The notes: a model not told the origin generated them from the letters alone. A stretch of DNA of 64,000 nucleotides from Streptomyces antibioticus (GCF_001514065.1 NZ_KQ948428.1:125305-189304), one strand, 5' to 3'; counted from the first letter of the stretch, positions 1 through 8,322 are shown. Program-made: numbers and translations.

Positions 1-89
1 CAAGCGCGACGAGTTACGGCAGACCGGAGCGGCGGACGGAGATCCACTCGATCCGGTGAGGGGATCAACGCCCCCCGTTCACCGGGGAC

Positions 90-533
90 TTACTTCTCGA
101 CCTCGGTGGCGAGGTTGGTGAGCACCACGTCGTAGATCCGGCCGAGGCCCTTGGGGGCGAAGGTCTTCTCGAAGAAGCCGCCGATGCCGCCGGCGCCGTT
201 CCAGACGGTGGTCACGACGACGCGGGACTTGCCCTCACCGGCCGGGGTGACCCGCCAGGTGGTGACCATGGAGGAGTTGCGGTCCTTCTCGACGAGCTCG
301 CCGTCGGTGGGCTCGCTGACCTCCAGGAGGCAGTCGCGCACGCGCTTGCTGGTGGCCTGGAGCTTCCAGTGGACGAGGGTGCCCTCGCCGTCGCCGCCCT
401 CGCGCACCTCGTACTCGCTGAAATGCTCGGGCAGCAGCTTCTGCCGCGTGCCGCTGTAGTCGGCGAGGGCGTCGAACACCTTCTCCGCGTCCGCGGCGAC
501 GACCCGCTCGGTGGTGGCCTCGACCTGCGCCAT
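90..533 (-). CDS. SRPBCC (START-like) family protein
   Basis: A 147-residue protein of the SRPBCC / polyketide cyclase-dehydrase-like fold, close to the usual size of the family. The N-terminal stretch around VVAADAEKVFDALADY and a C-terminal helix ending in LATEVEK fit the fold, which encloses a hydrophobic ligand pocket. The ligand cannot be told from sequence. The ATG at 533 was chosen because GGAGG lies 6 nt upstream; a longer in-frame start at 581 has no comparable site. It is divergent from the radical SAM gene. No signal peptide or membrane segment is visible, so it is probably cytoplasmic. Confidence 0.8.
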   Translation of the reverse strand: MAQVEATTERVVAADAEKVFDALADYSGTRQKLLPEHFSEYEVREGGDGEGTLVHWKLQATSKRVRDCLLEVSEPTDGELVEKDRNSSMVTTWRVTPAGEGKSRVVVTTVWNGAGGIGGFFEKTFAPKGLGRIYDVVLTNLATEVEK

Positions 534-660
534 TGCAATCCTCCAGAACCTGGATTTCGGGGGTGGGGCCAAGCCAACCACCCCGGTCCCCGGGCGCCCA
601 AATCGGGGTCGCGTGCGACACGCGGGAGCGCCCCCGGAAAAGACAGTCGCACGATCAAGG

Positions 661-672
661 GAACATGTGTTC
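661..672. promoter_or_regulatory. SOS box (LexA operator) upstream of the radical SAM gene
   Basis: The sequence GAAC-ATGT-GTTC is an exact match to the actinobacterial LexA box GAAC-N4-GTTC. It lies 33 bases before the radical SAM start codon, with a possible -10 element (TATTCT, 673-678) immediately downstream, so LexA bound here would cover the promoter. From memory, the mycobacterial homologue Rv2578c has been listed as a LexA-box gene; I could not check this. Confidence 0.75.
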
Positions 673-704
673 TATTCTCTGCTCAGTGCTACCGAGGAGG
701 CCTC

Positions 705-1748
705 ATGCGCTGGGAGAACCTCACAGAGTCCGCCGAACACGGCAGGGCGGACGCCGCCCTGTTCGGCGCCGACGCGGTGACCAGCCGGACGTTCGACACG
801 CCCGAATTCGCCGGCATCACCTTTCACGAGATCCGGGCCCGGTCGATCATCAACCGGGTGCCCGCGGTCTCCCGGATGTCCTTCCAGTGGACGGTCAACC
901 CCTATCGGGGCTGCTCGCACGCGTGCGTGTACTGCTTCGCCCGCAAGACGCACAGCTATCTGGACCTCGACACCGGCCTCGGCTTCGACTCGCAGATCGT
1001 GGTCAAGACGAACGCCCCGGAGCTGCTGCGCCGCCAGCTCGGCTCGCGCCGCTGGCAGGGCGAGCACATAGCGATGGGCACGAACGTCGACTGCTACCAG
1101 CGCGCGGAGGGCCGCTACCGCCTGATGCCGGGCATCATCGGCGCCCTCACCGACCACGCGAACCCGTTCTCGATCCTGACCAAGGGCACGCTGATCCTGC
1201 GCGACCTCGACCTGCTGAAGCGGGCCCACGAGGTGACGGACGTCGGCATCTCCGTCTCGGTCGGCTTCACCGACCCCGACCTGTGGCGGACCGTGGAGCC
1301 GGGCACCCCCGCGCCCGAGCGCCGTCTGGACGTCGTCCGCACCCTGTCCGAGCACGGCATCGGCTGCGGTGTCCTGATGGCGCCGGTGATCCCGTTCCTG
1401 AGCGACGAACCGGCCCAACTCCGCGCCACCGTCCGGGCGATCGCGGCGGCCGGGGCGACGTCGGTCACCCCGCTGGTGCTGCATCTGCGCCCCGGCGCAC
1501 GCGAGTGGTTCATGTCCTGGCTGGAGCGGCACCACCCGTACCTGGTGCGCCGCTACGAGCGCCTGTACGCCGACGGCTCCTACGCGCCCAAGTGGTACCA
1601 GCGCCGGATCACCCGTCAGGTCCACGAGCTGGCCAGGGAGTACGGCATCGGCCCCACCGACCCGGGCATGCCGCGCCGGCTGCCGGAGCCGGAACCCGAG
1701 CCGGTCGCGCCCGACTTGCCGGGAGGAACCCAACTCACGCTGATCTGA
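705..1748 (+). CDS. Rv2578c-family radical SAM protein
   Basis: A 347-residue radical SAM enzyme resembling the actinobacterial Rv2578c family. The [4Fe-4S] cluster motif is C70-x3-C74-x2-C77, with the spacing expected for a SAM-cleaving cluster, in the context NPYRGCSHACVYCFAR. The rest is a TIM-barrel-like region with conserved Gly/Asp-rich strands. The family is sometimes grouped with SplB-like (spore photoproduct lyase) proteins, but the reaction is not established. The ATG at 705 is preceded by GAGGAGG with 4 nt spacing. The reading frame stays open upstream to 369, but that extension runs across the divergent promoter and the SOS box. The SOS box suggests DNA-damage induction and a role linked to DNA or nucleotide damage. 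Confidence 0.85.
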   Translation: MRWENLTESAEHGRADAALFGADAVTSRTFDTPEFAGITFHEIRARSIINRVPAVSRMSFQWTVNPYRGCSHACVYCFARKTHSYLDLDTGLGFDSQIVVKTNAPELLRRQLGSRRWQGEHIAMGTNVDCYQRAEGRYRLMPGIIGALTDHANPFSILTKGTLILRDLDLLKRAHEVTDVGISVSVGFTDPDLWRTVEPGTPAPERRLDVVRTLSEHGIGCGVLMAPVIPFLSDEPAQLRATVRAIAAAGATSVTPLVLHLRPGAREWFMSWLERHHPYLVRRYERLYADGSYAPKWYQRRITRQVHELAREYGIGPTDPGMPRRLPEPEPEPVAPDLPGGTQLTLI

Positions 1749-1882
1749 GAGCGTTCGAGCGCTTCCGGCGGCCCAATTGGGTCAAGTCTCACCAGAACGC
1801 GTTCTTCCGGGCGCGCTTTCCGGGACGATGCGGCGAGGACCGTGAAACCCGCGGTCCGAAACCTCCGTCCTGGGAGGACTCC

Positions 1883-3457
1883 ATGAGAAAACGCGCAGCC
1901 GTGCTGTGCGGCGCCGCTGTCGTCATGGCCGGGAGCCTCACCGCCCTGCCCGCCGACGCGAGCACTCCGCGCACCGCGGACACCGCTCCGGCCGCGAAGC
2001 TCACCTGGAAGAGCTGCGGCACCACGAACTACCCGACGCTCCAGTGCGCGTCCCTCAAGGTCCCACTCGACCACGACCATCCGCACGGGCGGCAGATCAC
2101 GCTCGCGCTGTCCCGTGTCCCGCACACCGCGAAGAAGTCCCAGGGCCCGCTGCTGGTCAACCCCGGCGGTCCCGGCGGCAGCGGTCTGACGCTGGCCGGC
2201 TTCGTGGCTGGTTCGCTGCCCAAGGCGGTCGCGGCGCAGTACGACGTCATCGGCTTCGACCCACGCGGGGTGGGCAGGAGCAAGCCGGCGCTCGACTGCA
2301 AGCCCGGCCACTTCAACCCCGTCCGCCCCGACTCCGTGCCGAGCACACCCGCACTCGAGAAGGCCAACCTCAAGCGCGCCAAGTCCTTCGCGGCCGCCTG
2401 CGGCAAGAAGCACGCCGACCTGCTGCCGTACATCAACACGGTCCAGGCCGTGCGGGACATGGACTCGATCCGTGCCGCCCTGGGCGCGAAGAAGATCAAT
2501 TACTTCGGTTACTCGTACGGCACCTATCTGGGCGCGGTCTACGCCAAGCTCTTCCCGGAGCGCGTACGGCGTCTGGTCCTGGACTCGATCGTGGACCCGA
2601 CCGGTGTCTGGTACGACGACAACCTCGGCCAGGACTACGCCTTCAACGACCGTCACCTCGCGTTCATGGCCTGGGTCGCCAAGTACAACGCCACCTACAA
2701 GCTCGGCACCGATCCGGCGAAGATCGAGGCCAAGTGGTACAAGGTGCGGGCCCAGCTGGCGAAGAAGCCCGCGGGCGGGAAGGTCGGTGCCTCGGAGTTC
2801 GAGGACACCTTCATCCCGGGCGGTTACTACAACGGCTACTGGCCCTACCTGGCGGCGGCGTTCGCGGCCTACGTGAACGACAAGAACGCCGACCCGCTGG
2901 TCGAGGCGTACGAGAACTTCGCCGCCGTCGACGCCTCCGGCGACAACGGCTACAGCATCTACGCCTCGGTGCAGTGCCGTGACGCGGACTGGCCCCGCGA
3001 CTGGAGCCAGTGGCGCGACGACAACTGGGCGGTGTACAAGAAGGCGCCGTTCATGGCCTGGAACAACGCCTGGTACAACGCGCCGTGCGCGTTCTGGCCG
3101 ACCGGCTCCCTGGAGCCCGTGGACATCGCCAACGGCGACCTGCCGCCGGTGCTGCTCTTCCAGGCGACGAACGACGCGGCCACCCCGTACCAGGGCGGCG
3201 TGATGGTCCACCGTCTGCTGCACGGCTCCAGCCTGGTGGTGGAGCAGGGCGGCGGGAACCACGGCATCACGCTGAGCGGGAACGCCTGCCTGGACAAGCA
3301 CCTGGCGGCGTACCTGACCGACGGCACGGTGCCGCGCAGCGGCGGAGAGGTCGACGCGGTGTGCGACGCGCTGCCCGACCCGAAGCCGCTGAGCTCGACG
3401 TCGTCGGCGTCGTCGAGGGGCTCGACGCTGCACGGCATGCTCGGCTTCCGCGGCTGA
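1883..3457 (+). CDS. secreted alpha/beta hydrolase, tripeptidyl aminopeptidase (TAP) type
   Basis: A 524-residue exported serine hydrolase. Residues 1-27 form a Sec signal peptide (RKR, hydrophobic core, ALPADA). The mature part is an alpha/beta hydrolase with an oxyanion-loop segment NPGGPGGS (about 93-100) and nucleophile elbow GYSYGTYLG with Ser201. A C-terminal TAP-like domain carries the likely Asp (ATNDAATP) and His (GGGNHGIT). Streptomyces has several such SlpD/SlpE/TAP-like enzymes that remove N-terminal peptides from extracellular substrates. The ATG at 1883 follows GGGAGG. It stands as a single gene. The peptide specificity cannot be predicted. Confidence 0.88.
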   Translation: MRKRAAVLCGAAVVMAGSLTALPADASTPRTADTAPAAKLTWKSCGTTNYPTLQCASLKVPLDHDHPHGRQITLALSRVPHTAKKSQGPLLVNPGGPGGSGLTLAGFVAGSLPKAVAAQYDVIGFDPRGVGRSKPALDCKPGHFNPVRPDSVPSTPALEKANLKRAKSFAAACGKKHADLLPYINTVQAVRDMDSIRAALGAKKINYFGYSYGTYLGAVYAKLFPERVRRLVLDSIVDPTGVWYDDNLGQDYAFNDRHLAFMAWVAKYNATYKLGTDPAKIEAKWYKVRAQLAKKPAGGKVGASEFEDTFIPGGYYNGYWPYLAAAFAAYVNDKNADPLVEAYENFAAVDASGDNGYSIYASVQCRDADWPRDWSQWRDDNWAVYKKAPFMAWNNAWYNAPCAFWPTGSLEPVDIANGDLPPVLLFQATNDAATPYQGGVMVHRLLHGSSLVVEQGGGNHGITLSGNACLDKHLAAYLTDGTVPRSGGEVDAVCDALPDPKPLSSTSSASSRGSTLHGMLGFRG

Positions 3458-3516
3458 GCGGCCTTGCCCGACAGCCCGTCGGGGGCGTTGTCAGACCCAT
3501 GGTCCACCATGGACGC

Positions 3517-3915
3517 ATGAGTGAGCTGACCAGGATTCCCGCCCCCGACGGGCTCGCGCCCGCCGCCCAGTACTCCCATGTCGTGCTGGGCACCGGCACG
3601 TTCGTCGCGATCTCCGGCCAGCTCGCCCTGGACGAGGACGGCAAGCTCGTCGGCGAGGGCGACCCCGCCGCGCAGGCCCGCCAGGTCTTCGAGAACCTCC
3701 GCCGCTGCCTGACCGCCGCGGGCGCGACCTTCGACGACGTCGTCAAGCTCACGTACTTCGTCACGGACGTGGCGCACCTGCCCGCGATCCGCGCGGCCCG
3801 CGCCGCGCACATACCCGACGACCGGCTGCCGGCCGCCTCCGCGGTCCAGGTCGCGGCCCTGGTGCGGCCCGAGTTCCTGATGGAGGTCGAGGCGTTCGCG
3901 GTGATCGCCCGGTGA
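3517..3915 (+). CDS. Rid family protein (YjgF/YER057c/UK114)
   Basis: A 132-residue Rid-fold protein, the usual length, expected to form a trimer. RidA itself deaminates reactive enamines/imines using a conserved Arg in the P-A-R-S segment near the C-terminus. Here the matching segment reads PAAS, so the key Arg appears to be missing and this may be one of the Rid subfamilies without RidA activity. The start is chosen at ATG 3517; an in-frame ATG at 3499 is possible and neither has a strong ribosome site. The stop codon overlaps the GTG of the following GNAT gene (GTGA), so the two are probably translated together. Confidence 0.85.
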   Translation: MSELTRIPAPDGLAPAAQYSHVVLGTGTFVAISGQLALDEDGKLVGEGDPAAQARQVFENLRRCLTAAGATFDDVVKLTYFVTDVAHLPAIRAARAAHIPDDRLPAASAVQVAALVRPEFLMEVEAFAVIAR

Positions 3916-4433
3916 TCAAGGTCAGAGAGATGACCCTCGCCGACTGCGACCGCGTCGCCGAGATCCGCATCCGGGGCTGGCAGACCGCGTACCGGGGGCT
4001 GATGCCGCAGCCCTATCTGGACGGACTCAGCGTGGCCGAGGACGCCGAGCGCCGCCGCGAGCGGTTCCGGCAGTCCGACGGCAGCGTGGTGAACCTCGTC
4101 GCGGAACAGGACGGCGTGCTTCTGGGCTGGGCCGCGCACGGCCCGTACCGGGTCGGTGAACAGCGCACGTCCGACGGCGAGTTGTACGCGATCTACGTCG
4201 ACGCCGGGCGGTTCGGCGGCGGTATCGGCCACGCGCTGCTCCAGGAGTCGGTACGACAGTGCACGGCCGCCGGTCACCCGCGTCTGTACCTCTGGGTTCT
4301 CAAGGGCAACACCCGCGCCCGTGCCTTCTACGAGCGGGCGGGGTTCCACCCCGACGGTGCCGAGGAGCCGTTCGAGGTGGACGGGGTTCCGGTGCCCGAG
4401 GTGCGGTACGCGATGCGCCTCAGCGCGGGCTAG
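3912..4433 (+). CDS. GNAT family N-acetyltransferase
   Basis: A 173-residue acetyl-CoA-dependent acetyltransferase. The CoA-binding motif A is visible as IYVDAGRFGGGIGHALL (R-x-x-G-x-G type), followed by the usual strand LYLWVLKGNTRARAFYERAGF typical of RimI-like GNATs. The acceptor substrate is unknown. It starts at GTG 3912, sharing GTGA with the Rid gene, so the two form a small operon. Its last 14 bases overlap the end of the convergent HEAT-repeat gene. Confidence 0.85.
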   Translation: MIKVREMTLADCDRVAEIRIRGWQTAYRGLMPQPYLDGLSVAEDAERRRERFRQSDGSVVNLVAEQDGVLLGWAAHGPYRVGEQRTSDGELYAIYVDAGRFGGGIGHALLQESVRQCTAAGHPRLYLWVLKGNTRARAFYERAGFHPDGAEEPFEVDGVPVPEVRYAMRLSAG

Positions 4434-4995
4434 GAATCCGCGCCAGTGCGTGCACCGCCGCCTCGGCCAGCGCCGGATGCGCCAGGGCCTCGTTCAGCAC
4501 GGGGCGGGCGCGGGCGTCGCCGAGGGTGCCGAGGCCCTCGACGCAGGCGAGGGCCACGCGGCGGTAGGGGTCGTGCGGGCGCAGCCTTCGCGAGAGCGTC
4601 GTGATGAGGGCCGGGACCGACTCGGGGGCGCGCAGTTCGGCGAGCAGCCTGACCGGGTGCAGGGCATAGGCGACCCGCAGTTCGTTGGTGGCCAGGGCCG
4701 CCGCCGCGCGGGCGGTGCGCGGGTCTCCGAGGCGGGCGAGGGCGTGGGCGGCGGAGACGCAGCGCTCCGGGTCGCGGTGGTTGAGCAGCAGGACGAGGGC
4801 CTCGAAGGCACGGCAGTCGCCGGCGACCCCCAGGCGGAACGCGGCCAGCTCCCGCGCCCACAGCGGCTGCCCGGGTTCGGTCAGCACTGCCGCCAGTTCG
4901 TCCAGGTCCTTCGTCCCCGCCAGCCGCTCATAGGCGGCCGACGCACCGGACTCCTGCCGTAAGCGCTCCGTGAGCGATCGCAACTCTTCGTCCAT
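4420..4995 (-). CDS. HEAT-repeat (adaptin-like) protein
   Basis: A 191-residue all-helical protein built of HEAT-like repeats: LWARELAAFRLG, CVSAAHALARLGDP, RVALACVEGLGTLGDARARP and AEAAVHALARIPS repeat at about 30-35 residue intervals from residue 45 onward. HEAT arrays act as protein-binding scaffolds and no catalytic residues are seen, so it is probably an interaction adaptor of unknown partner. It starts at ATG 4995 without an obvious ribosome site and could be leaderless. It is convergent with the GNAT gene, with a 14-bp overlap. Confidence 0.75.
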   Translation of the reverse strand: MDEELRSLTERLRQESGASAAYERLAGTKDLDELAAVLTEPGQPLWARELAAFRLGVAGDCRAFEALVLLLNHRDPERCVSAAHALARLGDPRTARAAAALATNELRVAYALHPVRLLAELRAPESVPALITTLSRRLRPHDPYRRVALACVEGLGTLGDARARPVLNEALAHPALAEAAVHALARIPSPR

Positions 4996-5384
4996 GGAGG
5001 GCAGCCTAGGCGGGGCAAAGGGGGCGAGGGACGTACATCACAAAGACCGGGGGCTGGCGCGCTCGTTACCCGCGGGTTAAGCTCAATCGAGCGAGTTACC
5101 CACTCGCGGAACTCCTTGCGGTGGCCTGGTGACGCAGCCGCCGCGAGAGCAGTCGGTTCGGTACCTCAGGTATCGGCACTTCAGTACGACGCGGCTTGGG
5201 ACAGGGCCGGTCGGCTTCACCGTTCTCGGGGCGTGTGCACGCCCGCGACGACGGCTTCGCACCACCGGGCGTGTGCGCAAGTAGCCCGGCAACACCCGCA
5301 TCTCGCAGTGTCCACGCACCCGGTGCGCCCTTCGGCGTACCGGGTCGCGCTCCCAGTCGTCACCCTCATTCCTGGAGTCCCGCG
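4996..5384. other. 389-bp intergenic region with several inverted repeats
   Basis: No convincing gene lies here. It must hold the divergent promoters of the HEAT gene and the dehydrogenase. Visible structures are a 10-bp perfect palindrome ACCCGCGGGT (5068-5077, inside TTACCCGCGGGTTAA), GCGAGT-TACCC-ACTCGC (5091-5107), two TTACCC copies 30 bp apart (5066 and 5096), and GGGCGTG-TG-CACGCCC (5229-5244). Any of these could be a TetR-type operator for the acyl-CoA genes downstream. This is inference from symmetry alone. Confidence 0.5.
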
Positions 5385-7190
5385 ATGGCCGCTCCCCTGT
5401 CCGACACCCCTCTGTCCCCGATCCAGACCGTCGCCGTCGTCGGCCTCGGCACCATGGGCACCGGCATCGCCGAGGTCCTCGCCAAGGCCGGCCGCACGGT
5501 CCTCGGCATCGACATCAGCGAGGCCGCGGCCGCCCAGGCCGTCGCCGCCCTGGAGACCTCCACCGGCCGTGCCGTGACCCGGGGCCGGCTGACCGAGGAG
5601 CAGCGCGCGGACGTCCTCGCCCGGATCCACACCTCCACCGACCTGCGCACCGCGGCCGACGCGGACCTGGTCATCGAGGTGGTCCCGGAGTCGTACGAGA
5701 TCAAGCACCAGATCTTCCGTGAACTCGACGGCATCGTCCGGCCCGAGACGATCCTGGCGACCGGCACCAACGCCCTGTCCGTGACCCGGCTCGCGGCCGA
5801 CTCGGCCCGTCCGGAGCGCGTGCTCGGCCTGCACTTCTTCAACCCGGCGCCCGCGATGAAGCTGGTCGAGGTGGTCTCCTCGGTGCTGACCGCGCCGAAC
5901 GCCGTCACCGCCGTCACCGACCTCGCACTGGACCTGGGCAAGGAGCCCGTCGCGGTCGGCGACCGGCCCGGGTTCGTCGCCGACGGGCTGCTGTTCGGCT
6001 ATCTCAACCAGGCCGCCGCGATGTACGAGGCGAAGTACGCCTCCCGCGAGGACATCGACGCCGCGATGCGGCTCGGCTGCGGACTGCCGATGGGTCCGCT
6101 CGCGCTGCTCGACCTGATCGGCATCGACACCGCGCGCACCGTCCTGGACGCGATGTACTCCGAGTCCCACGACCGGCTGCACGCCCCCGCCCCGATCCTC
6201 AAGCAGCTCAGCGAGGCGGGCCTGACGGGCCGCAAGTCGGGCCGCGGCTTCTACTCCTACGAGGCCCCGGGCAGCTCCACGGTCGTCCCGGACGCCCTGA
6301 CGCCCGCCGAAGGCGGCTCCCGGGCCGAGGGCCGCACGGTCCGTTCCGTCGGTGTCGCCGGCTCCGGCACCATGGCGTCCGGCATCGCCGAGGTCTTCGC
6401 CAAGGCCGGGTACCAGGTCGTCCTGGCCGCTCGCAGCGAGGAGAAGGCGCAGGCCGCCAAGGCCCGTATCGGCAAGTCCCTTTCGCGCTCCGTCGACAAG
6501 GGCCGGCTGACCGCCGAGGCGGCCGCGCAGACCCTGGACCTGATCACCCCGGCGGGCTCCTACGACGCCTTCGCCGACGTCGACCTGGCCGTCGAGGCGG
6601 TCGCCGAGGACCTGGAGATCAAGCAGCAGCTCTTCCAGACGCTGGACAAGGTCTGCAAGCCGGGCGCGGTCCTGGCCACCACCACCTCCTCGCTCCCGGT
6701 CGTCGCCTGCGCCCGCGCCACCTCGCGCCCGCAGGACGTGATCGGCATGCACTTCTTCAACCCGGCGCCGGCCATGAAGCTGGTCGAGGTCGTGCGCACG
6801 GTCCTCACGGCGGAGGACGTCCACGCGACGGTCCGCGAGGTCTGCGGCCGGATCAGGAAGCACGCGGTGGACTGCGGTGACCGGGCCGGGTTCATCGTGA
6901 ACGCGCTGCTGTTCCCGTACCTCAACAACGCCATCAAGATGGTCGAGGAGCACTACGCCTCCCTCGACGACATCGACGCCGCGATGAAGCTCGGCGGCGG
7001 CTACCCGATGGGCCCCTTCGAGCTGCTGGACGTCGTCGGACTGGACGTCTCGCTGGCCATCGAGAAGGTCCTGCACCGCGAGTTCCGGGACCCGGGCCTG
7101 GCCCCGGCCCCGCTCCTGGAGCACCTGGTGGCCGCGGGCTGCCTCGGCCGCAAGACCGGCCGCGGCTTCCGCGAATATGCCCGCCGCTGA
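5385..7190 (+). CDS. 3-hydroxyacyl-CoA dehydrogenase, two fused HbdA-like modules
   Basis: A 601-residue NAD(P)-dependent 3-hydroxyacyl-CoA (3-hydroxybutyryl-CoA) dehydrogenase made of two tandem copies of the usual ~285-residue unit. Each copy has a Rossmann motif (VVGLGTMGTGIAEV near residue 17; VAGSGTMASGIAEV near 325), the substrate-proximal motif LHFFNPAPAMKLVEVV / MHFFNPAPAMKLVEVV, and the C-terminal dimerisation segment with GRKxGRGF. Both copies look intact. The ATG at 5385 has TGGAG 8 nt upstream; the frame is open further 5' but without a ribosome site. Next to the ethylmalonyl-CoA genes it probably interconverts acetoacetyl-CoA and 3-hydroxybutyryl-CoA, upstream of crotonyl-CoA. 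Confidence 0.88.
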   Translation: MAAPLSDTPLSPIQTVAVVGLGTMGTGIAEVLAKAGRTVLGIDISEAAAAQAVAALETSTGRAVTRGRLTEEQRADVLARIHTSTDLRTAADADLVIEVVPESYEIKHQIFRELDGIVRPETILATGTNALSVTRLAADSARPERVLGLHFFNPAPAMKLVEVVSSVLTAPNAVTAVTDLALDLGKEPVAVGDRPGFVADGLLFGYLNQAAAMYEAKYASREDIDAAMRLGCGLPMGPLALLDLIGIDTARTVLDAMYSESHDRLHAPAPILKQLSEAGLTGRKSGRGFYSYEAPGSSTVVPDALTPAEGGSRAEGRTVRSVGVAGSGTMASGIAEVFAKAGYQVVLAARSEEKAQAAKARIGKSLSRSVDKGRLTAEAAAQTLDLITPAGSYDAFADVDLAVEAVAEDLEIKQQLFQTLDKVCKPGAVLATTTSSLPVVACARATSRPQDVIGMHFFNPAPAMKLVEVVRTVLTAEDVHATVREVCGRIRKHAVDCGDRAGFIVNALLFPYLNNAIKMVEEHYASLDDIDAAMKLGGGYPMGPFELLDVVGLDVSLAIEKVLHREFRDPGLAPAPLLEHLVAAGCLGRKTGRGFREYARR

Positions 7191-7326
7191 GCGGTCCGGC
7201 GACTGGTTCAGAGCGAACGAGGACTGGGGCGGACTGCTCGACCCCCACGGAAACCCCCCGCCCGCCGCGGGCGGGGGCTCCCTGGGACAGGAGCGCCAAC
7301 CTGCGCACATGCAGTACGTTCGGGTC

Positions 7327-8136
7327 ATGTCCCAGCCCGCCAAGTCCTCACGTACACCAGCTACGCCCGACGCGCCGGAGAGTGCCGCAGGCAGCCGCGC
7401 GGCCGCCCAGCGGCTCAAGATGCGCCGAGAACTGGCGGCCGCGGCGATGGAGCTGTTCGCGACCAAGGGGTACGAGGCGACCACCGTCGACGAGATCGCG
7501 GCCGCGGCCGGAGTCGCGCGCCGAACGTTCTTCCGCCACTTCCGCTCCAAGGAAGAGGCGATCTTCCCCGATCACGACGACACCCTGATCCGTGCCGAGG
7601 CCGTGCTCAACGCGGCTCCCCCGCACGAGCATCCGCTCGACACGGTGTGCAACGGCATCAAGGAAGTCATGCGGATGTACGCGGCCCGGCCGGAGATCTC
7701 GGTGGCCCGCTACAAGCTGACGCGCGAGGTGCCCACCCTGCGCGAGGCGGAGATCGCGTCGGTGGCCCGCTACGAGCGCCTGTTCACCCGCTATCTGCTC
7801 GGCCACTTCGACGAGCACGCGCACGACGACGACGCCAACGACGACCCGCTGCTCGCGGAGGTCGCCGCGTCCGCCGTGGTCACCGCGCACAACCACGTGC
7901 TGCGGCGCTGGCTCCGGGCCGGCGGCCAGGGCGACGTGGAGGCCCAGCTGGACCACGCCTTCGCGATCGTGCGGAAGACGTTCGGGACCGGCATCGGGGC
8001 CGGGCGCACGGCCACCCCGCAGCCGTCCGCCGCGACGGTCTCCACCCACGGCGAGGTCCTGGTGACGGTCGCGCGCACCGACGCCCCGCTGGACCAGGTG
8101 ATGCGGACCATCGAAGAGGCCCTCAAGGACCGCTGA
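7327..8136 (+). CDS. TetR/AcrR family regulator of the acyl-CoA locus
   Basis: A 269-residue TetR-family repressor. The HTH is at about residues 35-80 (RRELAAAAMELFATKGYEAT followed by VDEIAAAAGVARRTFFRHF), and the C-terminal all-helical part is the ligand and dimer domain. The 30-residue polar N-terminal extension is typical of Streptomyces members. The start could be ATG 7327 (chosen) or ATG 7309; neither has a clear Shine-Dalgarno sequence. It lies between the 3-hydroxyacyl-CoA dehydrogenase gene and ccr on the same strand and ends at its own terminator. It is the obvious candidate to bind the palindromes upstream of ccr, with an acyl-CoA as ligand, by analogy with TetR regulators of acyl-CoA metabolism. 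Confidence 0.85.
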   Translation: MSQPAKSSRTPATPDAPESAAGSRAAAQRLKMRRELAAAAMELFATKGYEATTVDEIAAAAGVARRTFFRHFRSKEEAIFPDHDDTLIRAEAVLNAAPPHEHPLDTVCNGIKEVMRMYAARPEISVARYKLTREVPTLREAEIASVARYERLFTRYLLGHFDEHAHDDDANDDPLLAEVAASAVVTAHNHVLRRWLRAGGQGDVEAQLDHAFAIVRKTFGTGIGAGRTATPQPSAATVSTHGEVLVTVARTDAPLDQVMRTIEEALKDR

Positions 8137-8158
8137 ACCCTCCGCCTCCGCTGTGATG

Positions 8159-8186
8159 ACGGCCACCCTTCGGGGTGGCCGTTTTG
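8159..8186 (+). terminator. Rho-independent terminator after the TetR gene
   Basis: A 10-bp perfect stem (ACGGCCACCC, 8159-8168, with GGGTGGCCGT, 8173-8182) closes a stable TTCG tetraloop and is followed by a short T tract. It separates the TetR transcript from the ccr operon. Confidence 0.85.
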
Positions 8187-8280
8187 GCATGTCAGAGCCC
8201 CTTTTCAAGCGGAATTCCAGCCGCGTTCGATCGATCATCGCTCATTTGTTACGTAAAGATTTCACCTGAGAGCGGTTGCT

Positions 8281-8322
8281 GGCACTCAGTGCCTTGCCAG
8301 GTGACACGCGGTGTCATACGTT
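8281..8322 (+). promoter_or_regulatory. Putative ccr promoter with two operator-like palindromes
   Basis: A -35-like TTGCCA (8294-8299) and a -10-like TACGTT (8317-8322) are separated by exactly 17 bp. The spacer holds the perfect inverted repeat TGACAC-GCG-GTGTCA (8302-8316). A second inverted repeat, GGCAC-TCA-GTGCC (8281-8293), lies directly upstream, with centres 22 bp apart (about two helical turns). A dimeric repressor on the first site would block the polymerase. The promoter call is by eye. Confidence 0.55.

Noticed and set aside
369..704. In-frame 5' extension of the radical SAM gene to 369
   Set aside because: It would run over the divergent SRPBCC gene and the SOS box, and its start has no ribosome site; ATG 705 has a strong one.
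1616..3433. 600-codon open frame antisense to the TAP-type hydrolase
   Set aside because: High-G+C mirror frame: no start with a ribosome site, Arg/Val/Gly-rich translation with no domain, and a clear real gene on the other strand. The same applies to the many other long antisense frames in this window.
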